Shown piece by piece: positions 23,731 through 35,339 of a DNA stretch of 64,000 bases. This stretch comes from Gymnothorax reevesii (lineage: Eukaryota > Chordata > Actinopteri > Anguilliformes > Muraenidae): assembly GCA_029721435.1 (NCBI GenBank), contig CM056583.1, positions 87,497,620-87,561,619 on the forward strand. The letters run 5' to 3'. A program made the position numbers and the translations under genes. Within the stretch, counting starts at the first letter, position 1. The number at the start of each line of letters is the position of its first letter. The notes below the pieces were generated by a model. It had not been told where the DNA came from, made no database searches, and saw only the letters and a program-made list of their open reading frames with translations.

Positions 23731-24359
23731 GTAAATATTTTTTGTGGAAATAATCAAAGTTTTCGACAAATAATCGCTGGGGTATTTGTTATTCTTACTT
23801 TTCTTTAACATTTTCTCCACATTTCCTTTGTATTTATAATTTTTGTTTGATAAATCAGCAGTGGAGTCAAACTTTATTTTCATTGGATGTTTTATCTTTG
23901 AATGGGAAATTGTATCAGCAACATAACTGGCATAATACATATTTTTTTAATTCTAAAAATAAATCAAGGTTTTATTTGGATGGAATGGATGCCTATAGTG
24001 ATGAGTGAAATTAAGAGTTTTACAGTTTTGTATCTGAGAAATCTGAAATGGAACACAAGGTACCTATATTGCCAAATTTGAGAAGCCACCGAGACATTCC
24101 TCTCATTTTGCTCTGATTTACCTGATCAGAATAAACTTTGGCACAGATAGAGATTCTTTGCTGTAATTTTTAAAGGTTTCAGACTTCAACTCAAATTTAC
24201 AAGGGATAGTAGTAAAACTTAAGGTGCAAAATGAGATCTATCATTTATACTGTGTTCAACCTCCGTTTACTCTGACTCAGTGACATAGTGATTTTTACAC
24301 CAGGGCAGAAATCCCAAATGGTTACCTTTATGACACCAAGATTATTCAAATGGACCAAG
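23731..24359. other. Non-coding, nothing recognised
   Basis: AT-rich sequence between the tRNA-like relic and the solo LTR. Confidence 0.5.
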
Positions 24360-25554
24360 CAGTCTGTTATGATTCTGCTCTGACCGTCATGATTCTGATC
24401 TGCTTTGCCATGTCCCTGATCTGTTTTCCTTGTTTGTATTTGGATCTGTGCTATGTCTGACTCTGCCTTCGATTATGTATTGTGATTTGTATTGTCTAGT
24501 TTAGTTTTTCCAGGTTTTGTATTTTGCCATATTCCATTCCTGCAGTTATTCCGGTCCATGTTTTTGTTTTTACCATGCATTGCATTTTGTCTCCCCTGTC
24601 TGGTCTTCTGTCATGTGTTTGCTCTCAGCCCCAGTACTGTGTGCCACACTTTCTGGTGATTTAATGGATTCTGGGTTTCAACCATTCCTTCCATTCTCGT
24701 TTACTTCCTTCATCTTGCTTTTTCTGAATTACTAATCAATACTAACAGTTTGTTTTTGCTAAATTACTAACCAAGACAAACATTGCACATAGTAGTAACT
24801 TACTAACAAGCACTAGGGATTGTATAGCTGCAATTGACTAATTGACTAACGATCTCTCAGCATTTGCCCTGTTCTAGTCTCCGCCTCTTGCCTTCACTCA
24901 GTTTACTTTGCTGTGTTTCTTGCAGATTCTCTGCACCTGTCTAATCACTGTTCTGCCTCTCACTCTGTACCCTTAGAAATCCCGAACCGGATCTGTTTGT
25001 TCTGCCTATAGGCTGTCTTGTGATCCCTGTCCGCAAGGCTTTTGCCTTTTTCATGTGATTAGGTACTTCCTCATGTTCATTCCTTTGTAATTAGTTTGAT
25101 CCAATTAACCTGTTCCCTGCATAGCATGTGACCTTCCTCTTGTCTATTTAAACAGTCTTTTCATTCACAGCTCTTGTCAGAACGTTGATCAATAATTCGT
25201 GCAGAGCGCCTCGTATGCCAGTGAATATTGTTTCTCTACTACTAGATTGTCCGACCTTGATTCTTGCTATTGCTCTTTTTGTATCATTTTTGTCTTTCTG
25301 GATTTCGACCCATTTTTGTATGACCATGATTTCTGTGTTTGGATGCCCTACGACTTTTTGCCTGTCGTTTTTGTACCTCTGCTCATCTGTCTTACTGGTT
25401 CTGACCCCTGCCTGTCTAGTCACTGTGTTTGGATTTCGTATTGTGGCTTGGCAATTCCTGTGTTTTTTGGCTTTGACTCAGACTCCAATAAAGGCATACG
25501 TTTTTTGGATTTCTCTCTCTTGCGAGTGGTTCCTGAACGGTACCTAACACAGTC
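24360..25554 (+). mobile_element. Solo LTR with 5-bp TSD (family D, + copy)
   Basis: The LTR is 24365-25549 (1185 bp), starting TGTTATGATTCTG and ending TACCTAACA. Perfect duplications CAGTC flank it (24360-24364 and 25550-25554). A TATTTAAAC promoter-like box is at about 25146 and an AATAAA signal at 25489, in the order expected for U3-R-U5. A second copy of the same family lies inverted 206 bp downstream (25756-26822). No internal coding region remains. Confidence 0.85.
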
Positions 25555-25755
25555 GCGGAGATACTAATTTTTGGCTTGCCATTTTCAAAAAAGAGGCTCA
25601 GGGCTTAAAGGGTTAATGAGCTCGCCTTGAATTTCAAGTCATTTCTGGAATTTGTGAATGCTCCTATCGGTTAAGATACCTGTCAACTCAGATTCGGTGG
25701 GAGTTTAAGTGGTATTTAAATAAAGTTTCACTATGAACATCAAATACCTTGTCTT

Positions 25756-26822
25756 TGTGAGGTAACATTCAGGAACCAGAAGCGAGACCCAAAATATCCA
25801 ATAAACTTGTTATTTATTGAATCTGGGGTGGAAACTCCTGCAGGGCAGTAAACAACGGTACAGACTCCATAATCCAAAATCATAATCCAGTAGTCATAAT
25901 CCAATTCATTAGCAGGGCAGCAAACACAAAACTCAGGGTCAGGCAAAACAGGTACGGTACACGGGCACAGGAATATCAAAGACAAAGCCAAAATCAAAAT
26001 CCAGGACGTTCCAGTCAGAAGTGTAACACTAAGATTACTCGGCATAAACAATAACAGCACTTGTTCAATTACAGAAAATGTTCTGACAAGAGCTGGTAGT
26101 GAAATGACTGCTTAAGTACACCTACATGAAGTCACATGCTATCATAGGGAACAGGTGAGCTGGATCAGACTAATTAACATAGGAATGAACAAGAGGAAGT
26201 ATCAAACCACATGAAATTGGCGAAAGCCAAAACGCAGACAGGGATCACACAGACAGCCTATGACAAACAGACGACTCTAAAGTGCACAGAGTGAGAGGCA
26301 GAACAGTGATTAACAAGGTGCAGAAGATCTGCTGAAACACAGCAAAGTAAACTGAGTGAAGGCAGGGGGCGGAGACTAGAGCAGAGCGAGTGCTGAGAGC
26401 TAGTTAGTCAATTAGTAATGTGCAGCTACGTGTACAATCCCTGGTGCTTGTTAGTAAGTTAGTACTATAAACAATGTTAGTTAATGATAGTAATTTATCT
26501 AAAATAATAAACTGTTAGTATTTGTTAGTATAGAAAGAACAGCGAGGCGAAGGAAGCAAACGACATTGGAAGGAAGTTTGGAAACCCAGAAACCATTAAA
26601 TCACCTGAAAATGTGGCACACAAGACTGGGGAATAAACTGTCACATCACATATGACCAGACAGGGGATGTGCAATGCAGGGCATGAGAAATACATAAACC
26701 AGAATAATAACTAAACAGTGAATATGAGTTATGGCAGGAAACAGACATGGCAGCACAGGAAAAATACAAAACATGACATGTACCAAATCATAAAACATGG
26801 CTTTCAAAAAACAGTCATAACA
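25756..26822 (-). mobile_element. Solo LTR (family D, inverted copy)
   Basis: On the + strand it starts TGTGAGGTAACATTCAGGAACC and ends CAGTCATAACA, the reverse complement of the ends of the copy at 24365-25549. Long blocks match in between, for instance around 26340-26400 against 24860-24930. It is more diverged and has no visible target duplication, which suggests that it is the older insertion or has been rearranged. Together the two form a ~1.1-kb-armed inverted repeat. Confidence 0.8.
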
Positions 26823-26865
26823 AAAACATGCTCAGGAACAACAGAATCAAACTCAATTGAAAAAA

Positions 26866-26943
26866 GGTTGAAAAGGATTTGCAAATCATTGCATTCTGTT
26901 TTTATTCACGTTTTCCCCCAACTTCATTGGAATAGGGGTTTTT
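26866..26943 (+). mobile_element. Terminal fragment of a Tc1/mariner-type fish transposon
   Basis: The words GGATTTGCAAATCATTGCATTC, then TTTTTATTCACG, then CAACTTCATTGGAATAGGGGTT in this order match the 3' end of a widespread fish DNA transposon, whose inverted end read back begins with an ACCCC-GATTCCAA-type sequence. Only this one end is present, right beside the inverted solo LTR. Confidence 0.6.
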
Positions 26944-27714
26944 AAAAAAGTGTATCTTGTTCTTACTTTCATAAATTTTAACTACAACATCACTGTGGCT
27001 TCCAGGCATAAATATATGAATTGCACCCAAATGAATAAATCTTGACTGTAATGCCATTTAACAGATGCTCTGAGGCAGACCTGTCATTCTTCACATACAG
27101 TGATCCAGCTGGATGTTCACTGAAGCCAAGCAGGTTAAGCACTTTGCTCAAGGTAAAACCGCACTGCCACTGTAACACACCAACATATAACCTTGAAGTT
27201 AAAAGCCAATTTCCCTCATCATTATTCTTCTTCCACAGAAAGATATGGACGTGAAAGTCTGGTTCTCAAACGCCTCTTAATGGTGATTTGAGCGGACACA
27301 GCAGGAAAATCATTATTTCCTGAAAATACTGTCGAAATAATCTAACTTACAGAATGGCATTATTTCACTTCAACAATTCACAAACACCAAGTTATCATGT
27401 ATTTCAACATGACCTGGAGAGAGATCTTTCGGTATAACCACAATTATATGACCTAGAGACTATTTCAAGACGACCGAGTCCTGTACCTATTCAATTTAAA
27501 CCCAATTTGGCGCATAAACTTTGACCATGTAGCAGCTCTATTAAATCTCTGTCAGTAGAGTGAGGTGTGCATTTCCATGTTTGGAGAGAAAACCTACAGG
27601 AAGAGAGAGCGTCAGAAGCAGAAGAGTTAATCAGCCATGGTCTAATGTCACTGTTCAGAGCGCGCTCTGGTTCTGTCCAAATCCTGCTTATGAGTGGTCT
27701 ATTGAGATAGTCCA
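26944..27714. other. Non-coding, nothing recognised
   Basis: No recognised frame or repeat. A 220-codon open frame begins at 27560 but its second half lies in a dispersed repeat, so I treat it as a chance frame. Confidence 0.45.
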
Positions 27715-28200
27715 TTTACTTTATAGGGATAGTTCACATTTTTTGGAGTGGGGTTGTATTAGGTGCTTACCCATAGCCGATGTATTACCTCCAGCCGGCA
27801 CCCAGTTAGGAGAACTTGCAGGAGAAAAAACACGGACACTAGCTGTGGGCGGGGCCAAAACCAGAGAGTGTTTTAACCACCTAAAAGTAGTAAAACCAAT
27901 AAAAAATCTACATCAGTTCAAGTGCACGGTATGTCAAGTTTTTTTCCACTGCATTACTTTGCCGTCATACAGCCTCCTTTTTTTTGCACTATATTTCCTT
28001 AACTGTGGCACTTCAGGTATTCTAACACAACTCAGCTGTTTGGGTCAGAGAGAAGTTGTTATGATTCCAAGATCAGACAGTATTTGCACTCTATGGTCCT
28101 TACTTGTGCTTTTCCAGGCTGTTCTAACAAAGCAGTCACCTGGTCACCATAGATTTCACCGTATTCTGCTGAATGATATTGTACAGTTGTATGGGCCTGG
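27715..28200 (+). repeat. Dispersed fish repeat (DNA-transposon/MITE-like)
   Basis: The series GGATAGTTCACATTTTTTGGAG, TGCTTACCCATAGCCGATGT, ACCTAAAAGTAG and CAGTTCAAGTGCACGGTA resembles a common teleost interspersed repeat with the same word order. It is non-coding. A long open frame across it has no family resemblance. The superfamily is not certain and the right boundary is approximate. Confidence 0.4.
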
Positions 28201-28229
28201 ATGTCACTTTTACTCAATGTGACTGTATC

Positions 28230-29381
28230 AAAGCCAGAGTTGAGCCACGTTTTTTGAATGCTGTGATTTGCAACAAGCTAAACAGCCAAGCAATTCACTT
28301 CTGTGGTTGTTCTGCATCATAAATCATTCATACGGATGAATACCTGTCAAACACCACACGCAGGCATATTTTTGACGTCGGATGTAAGGAAAGAAAAGAA
28401 GTCTGGTCTTACAGCCAAATAAATCTGGGCACTATGAATACTTATAAGAAACATTCTGGTGACTCAGTCTGTGATATGTTATGGAGCTGTATGTTCCTAG
28501 AATTAATAGTTTGTAAAGATTTTAAACATTTCAGTTTATGCCCACTGTTTGCAGTGTTCTGCTGTTGTGGGTAAGGCAGTGACTCGGGTGGGGAATGCCC
28601 AATCCCTACCATGATTCATAGGGAACTCCATAATATTCCAGACAAAAGCAGATTATTTTCCAAAATGTGACAATCTTCTGCTTAAGCACATGCGCATTAT
28701 TTGATTAAAAATCTGAAACTGAGGCACGCGCAGTGAAGTCAAGAAAAATACATTTTGTCCCAAACATTATGGAGCCACCTGTATATTTTCTCTTTTCTTT
28801 TCCCCAGGTGTCCTGCGGAGTAACCCTGAACCCAGTGAGTGTCCTTGTCCATCAGCAGTTGGTTCAGCTCCAGCTCCACACCTGCACCCTGCCTGACATC
28901 AGCCTTCCAGCTCATCCCTCATCATGAATAGAGTTCTCACTTTCACACTGTATTCATGTACTTTCATCATTCTGTTTTTATTTATATACATATTATGTAA
29001 TGAGCCCAGTCTCCAGCAAACAGTATAGGTCACCATCTCCCCGTCAGGCTCTCTTTCTGTCACCAGCCAGGGGCATTTTCCTTCTCCACAGCTGCCCTCA
29101 GCAGGCTTTTGGGGGGTTTGCAGATTTTAGCAAAGCCTCTCGGGCGAAACTTCCCATTATACAAAGGGCTAAGACCCATCAGGATGCAGTACAATGCTGA
29201 TCACCCTTTGTTGTGAAATCTTCGGGTACGAGGACATGGACAAAAGAGAGATACGTGCAGTTCACTGAAATAGTGAAGCGAAAGTGAAACATTTCAGCTA
29301 ACGTTAGTAGCATACCTCCCATTTCATGGTCCAACAGTCACTTCCTGTGTCAGCTGAGAGTACCAGGGATTGGCTGTTCTA
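28230..29381. other. Non-coding; one splice-acceptor-like site
   Basis: A good polypyrimidine tract and CAG stand at about 28785-28807, followed by an open frame to a stop at 28927. The predicted residues have no clear coding character. Nothing else is recognised. Confidence 0.35.
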
Positions 29382-29568
29382 CACTGTTATAAATTGACTG
29401 AATGAAACAGTTTAATTAACGCATCGCCTCCTTGTTATTTTAATTGTAAATAGTCCTGCGCGCATTTCACTGTGGTTTACAGTTGACATACTCAGAACCT
29501 TTGTTATAAACTTATTGTAAAATTATGGTTAAAATAACTGGCAAAAATGGTGCAAGATTATAACAGTG
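29382..29568 (+). mobile_element. 187-bp MITE, copy 2
   Basis: It starts CACTGTTATAAATTGACTG and ends TTATAACAGTG, a perfect 11-bp terminal inverted repeat. Length and internal blocks match the copy at 19343-19529 (opposite strand). It has no open frame. The flanks TTCTA and CATGT show no clear target duplication. Confidence 0.8.
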
Positions 29569-29667
29569 CATGTCATGAGTGCCTTATGGGTAGGACTGTC
29601 AGATTAAAGCGTGAAAAGACCAGGGAGCTGGATAAAAAGATATACAAACTGTGCATTTGTTTAATCA

Positions 29668-29717
29668 CAATAATAATAATAATTATAATAATAATGTATT
29701 ATTATTATTATTATAGT
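29668..29717. repeat. (AAT)n/(ATT)n palindromic microsatellite
   Basis: An AAT/ATA run switches at about 29695 to an ATT run, so the two halves are complementary and can fold on themselves. Confidence 0.9.
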
Positions 29718-30639
29718 AATTGTTATTGTGTTGTAAATGGAAAAAAATCTGGTCTGAAAAACAGTGGACCCATGTTTTGTTAGATTTAATGGCTGGGTGT
29801 GCAGGCAATAATTGGATGGCAAACACACCCGGCATTGTGTGGATGCTGATAAAATGTGACCCCTTTATACCAGCGGCAAAAGGTCCAAGGCAATTTTTAA
29901 AAACAATGCCTGCACAGCCACACTCAATTTAACTTTACGCTTCATTGAGTCTGTAGCCCTCTTTCACGGTTGTAGGAAACAAAGGGCAGCACCTCAATCC
30001 TCTTCAACTTTGCACTATTATGCTTTGGGTGCAGTCAATCCTCCTGGTACAGACAGACCTGTCCTCAAATAGACGGAATCAAGAACAGTTTTTTTCTCTG
30101 TTAGAGATCCTCGCCTCATCGGGGGCTCTTGAAAACTGAATTTTTAATTTCTGTCAATAAAAATTTTCATATTTAAGAAGCCAAATTTTGAGAAGAGATT
30201 CTGAAAGCCTGGACCCAAATTACCCTGGGTAGCAATTTTCAGCCCACACCCATGATTCGTTGCAAAAATGCCTATAAATTAACAGTTGTGATTTGCAAGG
30301 GCAAAAAGGGGGCGTGGCCCCCGATATTAGGGGGGGTCATATCTTGAAAACCCCTTGGAGTTGGACCCTAAAATGTTGCCAGTGTTCATTCTGAATATAG
30401 AGGTATTCCCCAAATAAATTTGAGTTAGATCTGATTCGGTGACCTGGGAAACCTCTGGTTGACTTCATAGGGAATGACCCAGTACTGTAATTAGTTATAT
30501 TAGTTGACTGAGCTCATGATTGGAAGTACAATAGCATATATGTAAATAAAGAACAGATATTTGTTTTCTGAACCTTGGAATGAACCCTTCTCTGGCCAAA
30601 GCAAATCCTCTAATTGTGTTTAAGCACTTCATTGTAAGA
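29718..30639. other. Non-coding; possible dispersed repeat at 30290-30440
   Basis: The block with GGGGGCGTGGCCCCCGATATTA and ACCCCTTGGAGTTGGACC has an anonymous-repeat look and shares its G-rich core with 33820-33860 (AGGGGGCGTTGGCC). I cannot name it. Confidence 0.35.
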
Positions 30640-32240
30640 GGGACCATATGTCAGGCCATCTGCATGTCATCCTTCTGGGTTGTGCGCAACACTGATTATC
30701 ACAAGGAAATCTCTGATTATAGATGGTGCTAATTGACGGTGGAAATCACACGACAGCTCCCCCGGTCAGGCGTAACAGGTCAAAGGGCACAGAAGGTCAT
30801 TCTCACCATGACACAAAATAGAAGTGCCTCAAAGAATGCATTATGGAGCGCTTTTCTGCACTTAATGTGCCAAAGCAATAAAGCCTTTTTATAAGTGATT
30901 AAAGCCAAGCTTTTACTTTGATTGAGACATCGACTGCCAGCATAAAACCTGCAGTTTTTGTTTCCAAGTTTAGCAGGAAAATCTGCAATTTCTTGCAGGT
31001 CAAGTTTTCATCTGGATCGATTCAATTAAATGTTCCATAAAGGTTGGGCACTAAACTGCCTCTGCTGGGCAATAACATTAATCAAGAAAAGGAGAGGGGG
31101 CAGAATTGGCTGATTAATTTACCAAGTTACGTAAAGCTGCCAGTGATGCCCAAGCAGCTAAGATACTGGATTTGGCCTGAATTCCAGGAGTAAAGTATCA
31201 GCACAGAACATGGATGGAACTGAATAATCTGCCCTTAGGAATCTGCTCTTGTTTAATTCTCATTTCTCACTGGAACTAAATTAAAAGCTGTGAAGACGCA
31301 GGAGATGAAAAGGCAGCCTTTACCAAAAAGGCTTAACGTAGTTAAAGCAGCAGTGTGACTTAGGGCACGTGTTTCGGGTGCAATGGATGGTTATTCAGCA
31401 ATTATGGAAATGACTAACAGGGTCAAATCAGTTCACAGGAGTAAAAGATATGAGAAGCATGATTTCGTGGCTTCATAAATAGTAAAAATCATTTCTGGAA
31501 AGAAGTATCGGTTTCGATTAATCCCTGGAGGGTTTACTTACACTGTCAGGGAGAAATTAACACTTACAACACCCTCCTCTGTCTACAGATCTACGCCCTC
31601 TTCACAGCATTGGCAAATCTTTCAGGCCTTAATTGATATCTTTTTAAATTTGAAAATGTTTGGTAAAACCATTAATTTGTACTAGCAGTGAGAGGGGCAC
31701 TTTGGGGTGTATTTAATTGTACATTAATTATGGTATTCATGATTAAGCTCTGATTAACACTATTTTTAATACACTGGTTTTAACACTGACATTTGTGTAA
31801 CCTTGTGAAGTAATTCATTTTTCTCATCACAAATGTTATCTGTTATGAGTGACTCATTGTACCAGTTGAGAGGACTCCTGTAGGACTCCTATCCTGCGGT
31901 GGTTTTATACTTTTACTTGGCTGACTGCCAGACCAACACAGATGGAAAAAAGGAAAAGTTAAATGAGAATAAATAATGAAATCATTAGCACTATGAGCAA
32001 CAATTAGCCCATTCTGCGAAAAACGCATTACTTAAACTTTTCAATTAAATGGGCTCATTTGTGGTTATTTCTGAAGAGTACAACAACCATTGTTCTCTAA
32101 TTGCAGGGAATAGCAGGGAAGTGTTAGATAATGCCTGCCTGTAAGCTGCTGTCTAATGTCAGTTTTACATTTTACACAATGTGCGAGTGCTGCAAAATGA
32201 CTCAGTAAGCAAGATTTGGCATTTAAAATTTAAGATCAGC
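30640..32240. promoter_or_regulatory. Repeat-poor block, candidate conserved regulatory sequence
   Basis: In a window dominated by decayed transposons, these 1.6 kb show no repeat signature and no coding frame. They contain many homeodomain-type TAAT/ATTA cores (for example around 31070-31110 and 31725-31770) and a perfect DR1 nuclear-receptor-type element at 30777-30789. The density and lack of repeats resemble conserved non-coding elements near developmental genes. This is inference; conservation cannot be seen from one sequence. Confidence 0.3.
30777..30789 (+). promoter_or_regulatory. DR1 nuclear-receptor-like site
   Basis: AGGTCA A AGGGCA, two half-sites spaced by one base, the arrangement bound by RXR heterodimers, HNF4 and COUP-TF proteins. 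A further AGGTCA-related half-site (AAGGTCA) follows at 30793-30799. Sites of this length also occur by chance. Confidence 0.35.
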
Positions 32241-32335
32241 ATTGTACTGTATTTTAGTTTAGGTAGACCGCGAGAGTAGCATAGCTTGTACGCTCACATG
32301 CCCATTTTAGTGACTTTTTTTTTTTGACTAGAGTA

Positions 32336-32540
32336 GTCTAGTCAAAGTCTGGACTTAAATCCAATTGAGATGCTGTGGCATGACCTTAAACAGGCCGCTC
32401 ATGCCCAAAATTACCTCCAATAAGGCTGAAATAAAACAATTTTTCAAAGAGTGGCGATGTGAAAGTCTCATTGCCAGTTATTTCAAACGCTTGATTGCAG
32501 TTGTCGCCGAGGGTGGGGCAAATACTTTTTCACGGCACTG
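32336..32540 (+). pseudogene. Tc1-like transposase C-terminus plus 3' inverted end
   Basis: The start of the fragment reads SLDLNPIEMLWHDLKQA, the block with the third catalytic residue (the E of PIE) still present. Later parts run in shifted frames to an ending related to RGWGKYFF, over the terminal sequence GGGGCAAATACTTTTTCACGGCACTG. That terminal sequence is the inverted end known from a common fish Tc1 family. The N-terminal two thirds and the left end are missing. It is a 5'-truncated or recombined dead copy. Confidence 0.75.
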
Positions 32541-34303
32541 AATAAAAATTTCCCCCCACAAAATCTCTGGTTAGCCCACTTTCTGGGAGCTGCACCCGAG
32601 CCTGATCATTCCTCTGGGTTTTTTTTTAATCTGATAAATTATCAGCACCAAACAAGCAGATGTTTTTTTTCCTGCAATTTGTGGCGTGGTCTTGTTCTGG
32701 GTTTTTGTGCTTACAGAAACGTGATCAATGCACTTTTTACAAGATTCTGAGAAATCAAGGATGAGTAATTGGCATCCCAGCTATAACTCTGATTTTAATT
32801 GGAAATAACATAAAACTTAATTCACAGCTTACAAACCTGTAAAAATTATAAATTTGTTCCAGGGTTATTATTAGCAAGCAACCTTAAGCAAGCTACCATG
32901 CAACAGACAGATGGGGAGGTCTAATTTCCTTCTCTATTAGTGCAGCATTAATCATATGGAATTCATACCAGAAAGCAGAACCTGACTGCTGGACTAATGT
33001 TACCTTTGTCTTGATCAGGGTATTGAATGAAATAGGTTACGTTTGGCAGTGAGGCGGAGCACAGGAAGATTGAAGTCAAGCCTAATATGTGCCTTGATTT
33101 AAAATTTTTTTTTGTTTGTGCTGTTGTTTGTTTTTGAGATCTTAGTACTTTCTCGCAATTACGTTTTTATGCATTAAATTTTGGTAAAATATATTTCATA
33201 CAATAACTAGAGGCACTCTGAGAGTGCAAACCTTCGCAATGGCAGCACAGTTGAAATCTTGCCGAGTGAACATGGCTCATAAGAAATTTAAGCATAGGTT
33301 CCATCCCTGATTCAAGACCAATCAATCCACAAAATTTTAGATATCACTGGGAGTGAAGTTCAGTTATCGCATCATAGGATGTCAAGATGGCTGCTGTGGC
33401 AGCCATATTGTTTGACCAATCGTGGTTGAAATCACTAGGGTCCATCCCTGATGTAATCGGGACCCACCCAGAGATATTAGAGGAACAGAACAGGGAGCAA
33501 ATATTTGACATACCTTGTATAGTCTTATAACAAGACAAAATAGGTATCATTTTATTCCGTAGGATGAATTGTTTTAGAAAATGGATGTTGTACTCCTGAA
33601 ATAAGGAGGTAATATGTCATTTTAACCCCTTCTGTATGACATACGAAGAATACAGAGTATTTTCAATGATTTGTATTTATCACAAGTTAGGTAAATTTTC
33701 TTTGCAGAAATTGGATGAAATTCACCCTGTCTAGCTTTGTTATGACTTATGTTGCACGTTTAAATAGATTTGGATGGATATAGAACATTCTCAGGGTCTG
33801 GGCTACCAATATAAGCCCCAGTAGGGGGCGTTGGCCTCTGCAGATCAGGGGGTCAAATTTTAACCATAACCTGCCTGATACTATATCAAGACAACTTTGG
33901 CATAATTTCGTTCAGAATCTAAGAAAATATATATTACATGAAGAATTCACGGGCTAATATTTCATTTTAATCCTCTCTTCCAAAAATATGCAGCTGTATT
34001 CAAAAATATAGATTTATAATCAGTTTTTGGCAAATTTCATCACAGAAACGGAACATAATGGTGTTAACTACATTGCTGTGAGTGATGTTACTCTGATTCC
34101 AAAGAATTAGGCTTATTCTATTAAAGACAGGCACATTTGCAACCTAAATTAATTATGAAATTGCATGTGAACATATAACCAAATATGAGTGGCCACAAAC
34201 AAATTTTTTTGCCTTCCTGTTAAAACTTGGAATATTTTCATTGTTTCTAGGGGTGGATACATTGGTCTTGCAGGTACATGTTTGTGCATTTTTTAATTAG
34301 GCA
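32541..34303. other. Non-coding; anonymous repeat-like stretches
   Basis: Stretches at 33240-33560 and 33800-33920 (with GTAGGGGGCGTTGG and TCCATCCCTGAT, the latter occurring twice at 33301 and 33442) look like decayed dispersed repeats. No coding content is recognised. Confidence 0.4.
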
Positions 34304-34870
34304 TTAGACCCCTCCCAAGACCCAGGGCATTTGATCAAGGAGATTAGGTACCCTCTCCTCTGTGGCTGCCTGGGAGAACCTATCCACCAACATCAGGATG
34401 GTGGTTTTATTCTCAGAAGCAGGAGGCCCAGTGACACAGTCTGACGTAATATGGGAGCAGAGACACATTAAGGAACTGGTAAGGGTTGGAAAAGGCCTGT
34501 CGGTAGAGAGCTGGAACTCTTGTTGCAAGTGCAGAGGGTGCAGCCTCACACAAACTCTCAGACATCTTCCTCAAGGGACAACCACCAGAACTACTGGCAG
34601 AGGAATGCCTCCGTAAGTCATACCCCAACGTGGCAAAAGTGGGAGAATTGGCCCAACTGAAGCACTTATGAGTGATCGGTGTCAGGTGAAGTTAGCGCTG
34701 CTAAAGTTGCCCAGAGAGGGTATCCATGCTGGAGGTAATGGAACTGAGGGTTGTGGAAACAGCCTCGAGCTGGACTTAGGATCTTCCTGACAGAGCGCCT
34801 TGATACTCCAAAACAGAAGAAAGCTGACAACCATCTGCTCACTCCATTCTGGTAAGTCAGTACTGAGTGA
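34304..34870 (-). pseudogene. Ty3/gypsy integrase remnant, second copy
   Basis: The minus strand from about 34640 downward gives, across frames, FWWLSLEEDV, then a CTLCTCNKSSS block (the CxxC of the integrase zinc-binding domain), LPTGLFQPLPVP, then SHITSDCVTGPPASENKTTI and LMLVDRFSQAA, the beginning of the DDE core. The sequence degenerates after that. Stop codons and frameshifts occur throughout. It resembles the gypsy remnant at 10341-11010 in content but is not a close duplicate. It would have encoded the enzyme that joins retrotransposon cDNA to the chromosome. Confidence 0.65.
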
Positions 34871-34899
34871 CATGGGATTCAGAACTCAAGTTCCAAAGG

Positions 34900-35069
34900 A
34901 AGTTCAGTTTCACAAAGTTCATTCAATGCAGGCTCAGGGCTCAACTTATTGTTTGTACAACTTTGAGAACCACATTGCCTACTTGCTTTGTACTCACCTT
35001 TGCCTCGAAGGTAAATAATGCCAAGCACTTCTGTGCATTTGGGTCCAGCCTTCCTTTTTGTCATGTTTC
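34900..35069 (+). mobile_element. LTR 3' fragment
   Basis: The order TTTGAGAACCACATTGCCTA, GTACTCACCTTTGCCTCG, GTAAATAATGCCAAGC and GCATTTGGGTCCAGCCTTCC resembles the R-U5 end of fish gypsy LTRs, ending around TGTCATGTTTCAG. Its 5' part and target duplication were not found. Confidence 0.35.
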
Positions 35070-35339
35070 AGCGCACATACTTACATCTTTACAAGGGCAA
35101 TCAAAACGTTCTGAAAGAGCTAAAACTGCTCTACCGTGGAAGTTCTCACCGATGTGCTTCACTTGTGGGTCACCTATTCTTGATTATTTTGTTCAGTTTA
35201 TTTTAAATTGGCTTGATTTTACCTCCTATCTTTTAAAAGAGAGAATTAATCTGCATGTTTATTTTGCCTATTATGGCAGATATTATTTTTATTGTTTTTA
35301 TTATCTCAAAATTTAAACAATTCTTTGGAACTTTTTTGA

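Noticed and set aside
27560..28222. 220-codon open frame on the + strand, one of the longest in the window
   Set aside because: The second half lies over a dispersed repeat and the residues show no domain or family pattern. There is no coding bias, so it is a chance frame.
28785..28927. Possible terminal exon after a good polypyrimidine-CAG site
   Set aside because: The frame has no conserved-looking residues and stops without a clear poly(A) signal. An acceptor-like site alone is common by chance.
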